Made by a program: the position numbers and the translations under genes. 62,631 nucleotides of DNA. Source: a virus. The notes below the pieces were generated by a model, which saw nothing but the letters and a program-made list of their open reading frames with translations, was not told the origin of the DNA and did not search any database. Of this stretch, positions 57,021 to 62,631 are shown piece after piece. The DNA lies in the IMG/VR virus record IMGVR_UViG_3300005340_000007, positions 1 to 62,631 of that record; one strand, given 5' to 3'. Within the stretch, counting starts at the first letter, position 1; the number at the start of each line of letters is the position of its first letter.

Positions 57021-57478
57021 TGACCGACTCGGTTCAGCGCCCAGGCGCCGGACAAGATGGCGCCCGCGCCAACCACGATCCCCAGCCAAAGTCGCAGCTC
57101 CGCTCGCCGGTCGGCCAACCCCAGCGCCTGGCGCGCATCCCGCTCGAGCTGCTCGGCGGCGTCGCGCTCGACGATGCGGAGCTTGCGGTAGGCGCCCACC
57201 TCCGACCGCAGCCGATCGCGCTCCGCGACCGCGGCGATCCGCTCGGCGAAGCGGCGCTCGGACACCCAGAACCCCGCGGGCAGCCCTTTGCACTGTGCCG
57301 CGCCCACGGTGCGATCGGCGCCGTCGGGCAGCCCGGGCGGGATCTCGGGCAGCGGCGGCCGCGGCGTGATCAGGGACTCGACGTCGGTCGGCGGCGGCAG
57401 GCCCGGCGGGGGCGGAGCGCTCGCGCAGGCGGCGGCCAGGGCCAGGGCGAATGTACCGAAACCCAGACTTCGGTACAT
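57017..57478 (-). CDS. Spanin-like lipoprotein with C-terminal TM helix
   Basis: ATG 57478; 153 residues. A signal peptide with Cys18 in an Ala-rich lipobox-like site (LAAAC), a Pro-rich stretch (21-49), a coiled coil (about 72-127) and a C-terminal TM helix (LWLGIVVGAGAILSGAWAL, 130-148). An outer-membrane lipid anchor plus an inner-membrane helix is the layout of unimolecular spanins. Overlaps the preceding i-spanin-like gene. Confidence 0.65.
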   Translation of the reverse strand: MYRSLGFGTFALALAAACASAPPPPGLPPPTDVESLITPRPPLPEIPPGLPDGADRTVGAAQCKGLPAGFWVSERRFAERIAAVAERDRLRSEVGAYRKLRIVERDAAEQLERDARQALGLADRRAELRLWLGIVVGAGAILSGAWALNRVGQ

Positions 57479-57807
57479 CACGACTTGCCGCCTTCTACGC
57501 GCGCGGCCAGCTCGAGCAGGCGCTGGCGTCGGCGATCCCCGTCCGGATCTCGGACGATGTCCGCCAGCTCGGTGCGCACGCCCGCCTCCTTGGTGGCGGC
57601 CACGTGGATCTCGATCGCCGCCTGGGCGTTGGCTGCGGCGACCCGCTCGGTGTATTTCGTCTGGCTGCGCGCGAAGGCGGCCTCGGTCTCGCGGTGCTTC
57701 TCCCGCCAGACGTAGACGGCCAGGACCGCGGCGGCGCCGGCGATGCTGGCTATGACCGCCCAGCCGACCTTCAGGCGGCGCTTGACCTCGATCCAGAACG
57801 CCAGCAT
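57478..57807 (-). CDS. i-spanin-like (Rz-type) protein
   Basis: ATG 57807; 109 residues. N-terminal TM helix (GWAVIASIAGAAAVLAVYVW, 15-34) then a long charged periplasmic coiled coil (REKHRETEAAFARSQTKYTERVAAANAQ). This is the plan of Rz. It shares an ATGA overlap with the downstream lipoprotein gene, as Rz/Rz1 pairs often do. Confidence 0.65.
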   Translation of the reverse strand: MLAFWIEVKRRLKVGWAVIASIAGAAAVLAVYVWREKHRETEAAFARSQTKYTERVAAANAQAAIEIHVAATKEAGVRTELADIVRDPDGDRRRQRLLELAARVEGGKS

Positions 57808-57882
57808 GCAGCCAGCGTGCGGGAGGCGAGGGCAGCGTCCCCACTTCCCAGCGACGCCGGCGGGCTTCGCCTTTCGCGTACC

Positions 57883-57901
57883 TAACTAGTTAACTAGCTA
57901 G
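57883..57901. promoter_or_regulatory. AT-rich palindrome with stops in all six frames
   Basis: TAACTAGTTAACTAGCTAG contains a stop in every frame on both strands. CTAGTTAACTAG (57886-57897) is a perfect 12-bp palindrome. It lies in the 125-bp gap between the RHH gene and the spanin-like gene, an AT-rich island in GC-rich DNA. Could be an operator or translation insulator. Confidence 0.5.
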
Positions 57902-57932
57902 CTCGGAGCGGCCAAGACGCATCAATGGGCGT

Positions 57933-58187
57933 TCAGACTCGAGAACGCGTCTTCTTCACTGGTGGAGCCTTCTCTGGGTCGAATCCTGCCGCGATGATGG
58001 CGTTTCGAGCCGCTAGGACGACCATGCGTCTCGCCCAGTTGTATGGCTTGTCCTGTGCAAGGCTCGAAGCCCAATACACAATGCGCTCGTCGAGCCCGGA
58101 TATCTTCAACCCGAAAGGCACGCTTTTCAGCTCGGCCTTTGGCAGTGGTTTGCGGCCGCGTTTTTTGGAGACGGGCTTCTTGGACAT
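57933..58187 (-). CDS. AT-hook/ribbon-helix-helix regulator, possible phage repressor
   Basis: ATG 58187 gives 84 residues; an ATG at 58214 is possible. KKRGRKPLPKAE at 8-19 resembles an AT-hook. SVPFGLKISGLDERIVYWASSLAQDKPYNWARRMVVLAARNAII (22-65, in pieces) fits an RHH: a beta strand then two helices. It lies opposite the integrase/early transcript, next to palindromes and repeats, the usual place of an immunity repressor. Base composition is less GC-rich than neighbours. Confidence 0.6.
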   Translation of the reverse strand: MSKKPVSKKRGRKPLPKAELKSVPFGLKISGLDERIVYWASSLAQDKPYNWARRMVVLAARNAIIAAGFDPEKAPPVKKTRSRV

Positions 58188-58248
58188 TTGGATTGACGCA
58201 ACGATTCGTATCACAGCCCGCCGAGAACGGCCAAAAAAGAGTGTCCGC

Positions 58249-58263
58249 CGCTACATTGTAGCG
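58249..58263. promoter_or_regulatory. Palindromic operator containing a -10 element
   Basis: CGCTACATTGTAGCG is a 15-bp palindrome. On the minus strand it contains TACAAT, a good -10 for the RHH gene about 60 bp downstream. A further GCTAC half site lies at 58283-58287. Suggests autoregulation by the RHH protein. Confidence 0.55.
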
Positions 58264-58380
58264 TGCTAACTACCTGCTATCCGCTACCTATTGGATGCTG
58301 GAAAATGACTCCTCGCCCGCTCGCATGAAACCAAGCAAGCAACCTTTCAACGCTTCAGCGCTCCACCGCTCTGGAGGCTG

Positions 58381-58420
58381 TCGGACGGTCAGACGCTCGG
58401 ACGTTCGGACGTTCGGACAC
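58381..58420. repeat. Five tandem 8-bp repeats (TCGGACGT-type)
   Basis: Units TCGGACGG, TCAGACGC, TCGGACGT, TCGGACGT and TCGGACAC follow one another without gaps. A regular iteron array in non-coding DNA between divergent transcripts suggests binding sites for a regulator or recombinase arm sites. Confidence 0.7.
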
Positions 58421-58476
58421 CTGGTTTCCTCGGATTCCTTGGCTAAAGACAGTGTCCAATTTCCAGCATGCTAATA

Positions 58477-58495
58477 GCAACTTTGCGCAAGTTGC
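58477..58495. promoter_or_regulatory. Inverted repeat GCAACTT-N5-AAGTTGC
   Basis: A perfect 7-bp inverted repeat with centre TGCGC. No T-run follows. It is the second dyad in the switch region and may be an operator or a recombinase site. Confidence 0.45.
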
Positions 58496-58560
58496 GCGGT
58501 CACGCTGCCGGAACATCGGACCCGTGCAAGAACAAAAGTCAAATAACCGTCGCTTTGCTG

Positions 58561-58590
58561 TTGTCAGGTGGAACGCGCGGAGCGTACAAC
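58561..58590 (+). promoter_or_regulatory. Candidate promoter for the integrase/early transcript
   Basis: TTGTCA (58561-58566) and TACAAC (58585-58590), 18 bp apart. About 120 bases ahead of the first + gene, with operators upstream. Confidence 0.4.
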
Positions 58591-58712
58591 AAGGGCGCTC
58601 GGCGTCCGCAACCGCAAGCCGCTCTCCTGCGCAGCGATGCAAGAGGAGGGAGGAAGCGCTCCGCCGAACCGTTCGTGGCGATAGCTTTGCCCGGCGAAAA
58701 TTTGGGGGTCGT

Positions 58713-59114
58713 ATGCGCGCGATGACAAGGATGGCAGCAATGGACGAGCCGCCACAGAAACCGACCGACGAGCCCAGCGAAGAGCTCGTCGAGGCGTGGA
58801 CGATTCACAATCTCGTCATGGCGACTCGCCAGCTCGCCGAGATGCAGGCCCGCTCGGGCCGCCTCCCTCCCGTTCGCTCCGTGACGCCCGCTCCTCGTAT
58901 CCTCACACCAACCCAAGAGCCTCGCGTCGCGGAAGCGCCGCAGGGAAAGGATCGATCGTGGACCTCCGACGAACCGGCAACCCCAGACGATCGGGAGGCG
59001 GCCCCCGCGGGCGCGAACGACGAGGAGTCGGATTCCACGGCGGACGAGCCATCGAGAGGTGTCGCCACGATCCGCGCGGCGCGCGCGGCGCGCGCCAGCG
59101 GCAAGCAGTCGTAA
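58713..59114 (+). CDS. Hypothetical protein, 133 aa, ahead of integrase
   Basis: ATG 58713 follows GGGGG; an ATG at 58740 is also possible. A short helical core (SEELVEAWTIHNLVMATRQLAEMQAR) and a low-complexity Asp/Glu/Ala/Pro C-terminus ending in Arg/Ala repeats. It sits where excisionases often lie, but no HTH is visible. Function unknown. Confidence 0.55.
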   Translation: MRAMTRMAAMDEPPQKPTDEPSEELVEAWTIHNLVMATRQLAEMQARSGRLPPVRSVTPAPRILTPTQEPRVAEAPQGKDRSWTSDEPATPDDREAAPAGANDEESDSTADEPSRGVATIRAARAARASGKQS

Positions 59115-59139
59115 GCCCCTCGCTCAACGGAGGGCGCTG

Positions 59140-60564
59140 ATGGGGCGCCACAAGAGCGACCAGGAGCGCGTCCTTGGTCCGTACCCCAAGGATCCGCGGG
59201 CGGCGGGGCCGTTCCGGCTGATCTTCCGCGATCCGGTCACCGACCTTCGCAAGGTGATCGGAGGGTTTGCCACGTTCGCCGCCGCTCTGAAGGAGCGCGG
59301 CAAGATGCTCGGCGAGATCAAGGCCGGGCAAGACTCGACGGTCGAGCAGATCCTCGGCGTATACGAGGATCAGCACCTGCGCCTCGTGAAGGCGAACCGC
59401 CCGCTGTCGTTGACCAGCACGGTTTACCGGCTGCGGCTGTTCTTCGGGCCGGTGCTGCAGATCCCGATCGGCACGCTCGACAGCCGCACGTGCCAAGACC
59501 TGCGGACCGGCCGCTGGAAGACGGTGCCCGGCAAGCCGAAGCCCGTCGTGGTCATCGATGGCATCGCCACCCGCATCCTGCGCACCGGGAAGCCTGCGAC
59601 TCCGACGTCGCAGCTGAACATCCTCAACGCGGTTCGGACGTTCACCGAGTGGTGCTTGCTCAAGGGCTACTTGCGCAAGGATCCGATGGACTGGTTCAAC
59701 CCGAAGATGGAGCCCGAGCGCGAGAAGGGGCGCATGGGTAACTCGCCGCTGTCACTCACGCAGGCGGAGAAGGTCATGCGGGTGACGTTCGAGACGGCGC
59801 TCGAGACCAAGGGCCAGGGCGACATCGGCATCCGAGCGACCGCGGTCGCTTTGACGTTCGCGACCGGGTTGCGCGCCACGACCATCATCAGCCTGAACGT
59901 CGGCAGCGTTGAGCGCCGCGCGGGCATGGGGCGACTGGACAACGAAGGCGCGCCCGATCCCGATCCGTGGCTGCTGTGGTACATGCGCGCCAAGAAGCGA
60001 TCGCAGGCGGCGAAGACCGCGATGCAACTCGAAGAGGTCATGGAGGTCGTGCTGGGGCCCCTGCTCGACGGGCGCAAGCAGGACGAGCCCCTCTTCACCA
60101 CCACCCGGCACCGGCGTGGCTCGTCCGTCGGGACCTCGCGGCTGACCGAGCAGCAGGTGGCCATCATCCGCGCGCAGGCCACGCCCAACCAGTTCCAGCA
60201 GGGGCGGACCAGCATCGCTGACCTGGCCCGGCGCTTCGGTGTCTCCTGGACGGCGGTCAGTCGCATCGTCAAGGGCGAGACCTGGAACGACGAGGACGTC
60301 GAGCGCAAGCGCCCGATGCGCGACTGGCTCCGCGACAGCGTCGCCAAGATGTGCGAGCTGGCCGAAGTGCCCACCGCCACCGCCCACCAGATCCGCGGGA
60401 TGATCGCCACGCAGTACGCGGCCGACGGCAACATCCAGCTCGCGCAAAAGAAGCTGGCCCACGGTCGCGTCTCGACCACCAAGGACAGCTACGCGAGCCG
60501 CCAGGCGGTGTCGCTGGGCGAGCAGCGGAACATCCTCAAGTCGTTGAAGGGGGGGCGGCAGTAA
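59140..60564 (+). CDS. int: Tyrosine-recombinase integrase with inserted HTH
   Basis: ATG 59140 has a good site (acggaggg); 474 residues. N-terminal arm and SAM-like core-binding parts (about 25-185). Catalytic domain: ATGLRATTIISLNV with Arg245, Lys285 or Lys286 in the beta hairpin, HQIRGMIATQYAADG with His416 and Arg419, LAHGRVSTT with His441, and Tyr451 in DSYAS. Between the Lys and the HxxR boxes, residues about 335-383 hold an extra HTH (SIADLARRFGVSWTAVSRIVKGETW). It probably integrates the phage at the tRNA-Ala site. Confidence 0.87.
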   Translation: MGRHKSDQERVLGPYPKDPRAAGPFRLIFRDPVTDLRKVIGGFATFAAALKERGKMLGEIKAGQDSTVEQILGVYEDQHLRLVKANRPLSLTSTVYRLRLFFGPVLQIPIGTLDSRTCQDLRTGRWKTVPGKPKPVVVIDGIATRILRTGKPATPTSQLNILNAVRTFTEWCLLKGYLRKDPMDWFNPKMEPEREKGRMGNSPLSLTQAEKVMRVTFETALETKGQGDIGIRATAVALTFATGLRATTIISLNVGSVERRAGMGRLDNEGAPDPDPWLLWYMRAKKRSQAAKTAMQLEEVMEVVLGPLLDGRKQDEPLFTTTRHRRGSSVGTSRLTEQQVAIIRAQATPNQFQQGRTSIADLARRFGVSWTAVSRIVKGETWNDEDVERKRPMRDWLRDSVAKMCELAEVPTATAHQIRGMIATQYAADGNIQLAQKKLAHGRVSTTKDSYASRQAVSLGEQRNILKSLKGGRQ

Positions 60565-60752
60565 TGCGCGGCCGGCGGATTCCCCAGCGGCTGAAGAACC
60601 TCACCCCCGTCCTGGACCCGCGGGAGTTCGACGAGCCCAAGCCGGTCGATCTCCTGTTGCTCGGGCGCGACCTGTGGCGGCAACTCGCCGCCGAGGAAGA
60701 GATCGTCACCGGGCCGGTCGTGAACGTCCTGCTGTCGGAGGTGCGGGCATGA
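60564..60752 (+). CDS. Hypothetical protein, 62 aa
   Basis: ATG 60564 shares its A with the integrase TAA. A basic start (RGRRIPQRLKNL) and a helical acidic end (LLLLGRDLWRQLAAEEEIV). Overlaps the next gene by 4 bases. Not recognised; a small excisionase or integrase partner is conceivable from position only. Confidence 0.55.
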   Translation: MRGRRIPQRLKNLTPVLDPREFDEPKPVDLLLLGRDLWRQLAAEEEIVTGPVVNVLLSEVRA

Positions 60753-61033
60753 TCCCGGTCGTCTGCATCTGCGCATCGTGCGAGTTCGAGGTCGAGCAGC
60801 CGGTCGCCCAGCCGGTCAACGATGGCCCTCCGCTCGAAGGCGACTTTTGGCTCTGCTCCATGTGCGGGCGCGTGCACGTCTTCAGCCCGTCGATCATGGT
60901 GCTGTCGGGCGCGTTGCTGGTGCCGGTGCTGGCCGCGGTTCCGCTGACGCTCGACGAACTCGACGAGATCCCGCCCGAGCACCCGATGCTCGCCAAGCGA
61001 CATGAGATCCTTCGGTCGCGGGGGCTGGTTTGA
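60749..61033 (+). CDS. Zinc-ribbon protein, 94 aa
   Basis: ATG 60749 overlaps the previous stop. CICASCEFEVEQP and LCSMCGRVHVF form a four-Cys site; a short hydrophobic stretch (IMVLSGALLVPVLAAVPL) and helical end follow. Function unknown. Confidence 0.62.
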   Translation: MIPVVCICASCEFEVEQPVAQPVNDGPPLEGDFWLCSMCGRVHVFSPSIMVLSGALLVPVLAAVPLTLDELDEIPPEHPMLAKRHEILRSRGLV

Positions 61034-61394
61034 TGCCGCCCGCGATGCAACATATCGTTCCCGTTTCGTTCCCTGGGACTTCGCCGGCCGTGAATGGCGA
61101 AGTCGTTGATGTCCGAAAACAGGAGGGAATTCGGATGCTTACTTGTGGAGCTGATGAGGATCGAACTCACGGCCTCCAGAGTGCGATTCTGGCCGGAAAG
61201 CTGGAATCCTCGGCTGGAACGATAAATACCGTTCCTGGAGGCCCGTTTTCGGGGCCCCTCACCGACGGGGGAACGAAACAAAAAGACGCACCGCCCTCGT
61301 TCTTGCGGGCGGCCCGTGGAGGCGCCCCCGCGCTGCTGGCTGAGGTGTTCCAGGCGTGGGCCAGCCTGGCCGCGCCGGCGGCCGGAGGTGCCCG
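61034..61394. other. attP-containing intergenic region (361 bp)
   Basis: Mostly non-coding in character: lower GC, weak codon bias, and a tRNA 3' half at 61146-61192. An open frame (61030-61398, + strand) spans it and overlaps genes on both sides, so a split coding region cannot be excluded. GGAACG/CGTTCC and AGGCCC/GGGCC dyads lie at about 61215-61260. Confidence 0.5.
61146..61192 (-). other. Putative attP core: 3' half of a tRNA-Ala gene
   Basis: Reading the minus strand from 61192: CCAGA-ATCGCAC-TCTGG is an anticodon arm with anticodon CGC after U33; AGGCC is a 5-base variable loop; GTGAG-TTCGATC-CTCAT is a T arm; CAGCTCC with U at position 70 and then A73 is the 3' acceptor strand of tRNA-Ala (G3:U70 type). 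The 5' acceptor and D arm are missing. Such 3' halves are typical integration cores. It lies 582 bp after the integrase stop. Confidence 0.72.
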
Positions 61395-62345
61395 GTGAAG
61401 CCTCGGCGGGTGCTGTCGTTCGATGACGCCATCGACGAGCTGATGGTCCTTCTGCAAATCCAGCGTCCTGATCCCAAGTGGTCGACCGTGCCCCTGTCGC
61501 ACTTCGTTCGGACGGAGGCGTCGTTCTCAACGCGATACGAGGCGCTACACCAAGCCGGGTCTGTCTATCTCGACGACGTGACTCCACGGGTAGTGCCTGC
61601 GGCAGATGTGTCGCTGGTGCGCGACGTCGTTGGGCAGGACGAGTTCGCCTTGATGCGGTTCAGGTTCCTCCGGCCGGACGAGTACAGGGGCCGGGTTTGG
61701 AAGCAGTTGAACTACATGGCAGAGGCGGCCTTCGCATTGGCCAGCGTGGATGGGCGGTTCGAATCGACGTCTCGGATCATCGGCTCGAACAACGCGTTCG
61801 ATTGGTGGCAGGTGGACAACCGCTGGGGTCTGCGGCGCTTTTGCACAGCGCCGCGGCGGACAGGCGAAGAGGTCTTCTCAACGGACACCGACTCCGACGC
61901 GTCCTTCTTCGGCGCGACCCTTCAGGGGATGCTGTGTGTTGCGCTTACCAACGAATACGAGTGGGCAGTCAATATCGGGTATGGCGGCGGCGCAACGGTT
62001 CGCGTCCCGGTGTCGCCGCCGGCGGTCAAGGATCTCTTTCGGCTTCGAGACATGCCGGAGGGCCGCTCGCGGAGGGCCGCTCTCAGGCATTGGGTCTCGT
62101 CGCATTGGCGCAAGAAGCACAGCGATCCCAAGGCAGAGGTCGAAGTCCGCCGGCACTTCCGTGGCGTCGAGCGCTTCAACTGGAACGGGCTGATCTGCGA
62201 GGTCGTGCCTTCGAAGCACGACAAGGGGCGTGTCGAGGCCGCGATGGAGGAGCCGCCGAGGCATCGGGTGGTCGAGCCTGACGGCACCTATCGGATGGTT
62301 GATCTCGCCATCGCGAGAGCAGCTGCCCTCGGGGCCGTTCCATGA
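61395..62345 (+). CDS. Hypothetical protein, 316 aa
   Basis: GTG 61395. A mixed alpha/beta protein with Trp- and Phe-rich segments (WKQLNYMAEAAFALASVDGRFE, NNAFDWWQVDNRWGLRRF, EYEWAVNIGYGGG) and a basic C-terminal part (ALRHWVSSHWRKKHSDPKAEVEVRRHFRGVERFNWNGLICEV). This last block looks nucleic-acid binding. Overlaps the junction gene by 4 bases. No family recognised. Confidence 0.7.
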   Translation: MKPRRVLSFDDAIDELMVLLQIQRPDPKWSTVPLSHFVRTEASFSTRYEALHQAGSVYLDDVTPRVVPAADVSLVRDVVGQDEFALMRFRFLRPDEYRGRVWKQLNYMAEAAFALASVDGRFESTSRIIGSNNAFDWWQVDNRWGLRRFCTAPRRTGEEVFSTDTDSDASFFGATLQGMLCVALTNEYEWAVNIGYGGGATVRVPVSPPAVKDLFRLRDMPEGRSRRAALRHWVSSHWRKKHSDPKAEVEVRRHFRGVERFNWNGLICEVVPSKHDKGRVEAAMEEPPRHRVVEPDGTYRMVDLAIARAAALGAVP

Positions 62346-62631
62346 AGTGCGAGGCCAACGGCTGCACCGCCGCCCTCGAACCCAAGTCCCTCCCCGGCAG
62401 CGCCATGGGCGGCCCTTCGCCCTGGGTGGTGACCGACATCCCCCCCGGCTGGTGCGTGCGTTTGGTGGAGAACGTCGACATCGGCAGCGGCCGGCTGGTG
62501 GTGCTCTGCCCGGTGCACAGCGCGGGCATCGTGCCGGCGCCGCCGGCCAAGCCCCGCCCCCGCTACAAGGTCGTCGCCGACGAACGGACTGGCGTGGCCC
62601 ACTGCCCCGATCTTCCGTCGCTCGGTCACTT
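62342..62631 (+). CDS. Hypothetical protein, N-terminal part (gene crosses the circular join)
   Basis: ATG 62342 overlaps the previous stop (ATGA). The frame stays open to the window end and continues in phase at base 1 after removing the 80-base overlap, ending at 279. It has Cys at residues 3 and 8 (KCEANGC) and LCPVH near 56, a possible zinc site. See the entry at 1-279. Confidence 0.75.
   Translation, partial: MKCEANGCTAALEPKSLPGSAMGGPSPWVVTDIPPGWCVRLVENVDIGSGRLVVLCPVHSAGIVPAPPAKPRPRYKVVADERTGVAHCPDLPSLGH
62552..62631. repeat. Terminal direct repeat, right copy (circular overlap)
   Basis: Identical to bases 1-80. The unique genome is therefore 1-62551. Confidence 0.95.

Larger units (their letters stand above)
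58264..58712. other. Non-coding switch region (449 bp)
   Basis: No convincing gene on either strand; small open frames here have poor codon usage and no ribosome sites. The stretch is lower in GC than its neighbours. It contains the five 8-bp repeats (58381-58420), the inverted repeat 58477-58495 and a + strand promoter (58561-58590). Divides the minus repressor transcript from the + integrase/early transcript. Confidence 0.6.

Noticed and set aside
58355-58642. 95-residue minus ORF in the switch region
   Set aside because: No ribosome site, atypical composition, overlaps repeats and dyads; no recognisable domain.
58468-58725. 85-residue + strand ORF with LLLSGGTRGAYNKGA, like the nucleotide/oxyanion loop of patatin lipases
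   Set aside because: The rest of the protein is unlike patatin and far too short, the codon usage is poor, and it lies across the non-coding switch region and its promoter candidate. Taken as chance.
61146-61192. A complete functional tRNA gene
   Set aside because: Only the 3' half is present; no 5' acceptor strand or D arm pairs with it in the adjoining sequence.
61167-61502. Minus ORF across the attP region
   Set aside because: Composition is that of antisense reading; it runs through the tRNA half and into the antisense of the 61395 gene.

Overview
The window is a complete circular phage genome of about 62.55 kb. Bases 1-80 recur exactly at 62552-62631, and one reading frame runs through that join, so the unique unit is 1-62551. 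It is a GC-rich, contractile-tailed (myovirus) temperate phage. The structural genes follow the Mu-like order: gp29-type portal, gpF/gp30-type minor head protein, gpI/Z protease-scaffold, decoration protein, gpT-type capsid, gp36, gpG, sheath, tube, frameshifted chaperone, tape measure, baseplate. No MuA/MuB transposition genes are seen. There is instead a two-subunit terminase, a lambda O/P-style replication pair (winged-helix initiator plus DnaC-like loader) and a tyrosine integrase. Two lipoproteins with Gly/Ala/Asp-rich or Asp-Ala-Pro-rich linkers, and a 'CPWIGCRHH' sigma-region-4-like protein, are of kinds common in Myxococcota. A myxobacterial host is therefore my best inference, not a proof.

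Layout. (1) About 58.7-62.55 kb and on through the join to 15.5 kb, + strand: integrase, attP region, small early genes, nuclease/ASCH/DUF1643 genes, LexA-like protein, DUF2303 protein, replication initiator and loader, C5 methyltransferase, HNH protein, DUF5131 protein, terminase. Most genes overlap their neighbours by ATGA/GTGA/TTGA. (2) 15.5-17.4 kb: an accessory insert with two small minus-strand genes and a HigBA-type toxin-antitoxin with its own promoter. (3) 17.4-43.4 kb, + strand: head, tail, baseplate and fibre genes, interrupted by a lipoprotein gene at 35.1 kb. (4) 43.4-47.0 kb, mostly minus: a one-TM coiled-coil protein, an amidase endolysin, small unknowns, and a ribbon-helix-helix (RHH) regulator at the head. 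(5) 47.07-56.5 kb, + strand: annealing-type recombination protein and Fe-S RecB-like nuclease, many small Cys-rich or membrane proteins, a J-domain protein, a second lipoprotein. (6) 56.5-58.2 kb, minus: HExxH membrane protein, spanin-like pair, AT-hook/RHH regulator. (7) 58.2-58.7 kb: a non-coding switch region with palindromes and a tandem 8-bp repeat.

How it works together (inference): two RHH regulators sit at the heads of two divergent transcription units (47.0 and 58.2 kb), each beside a palindrome that overlaps a promoter element. The integrase probably recombines a 3' half of a tRNA-Ala gene (61146-61192) with the host copy. The most unusual genes are the portal, which carries an inorganic-pyrophosphatase-like domain between its core and its C-terminal helices; the integrase, whose catalytic domain holds an inserted helix-turn-helix; and two unrelated membrane proteins with HExxH motifs.
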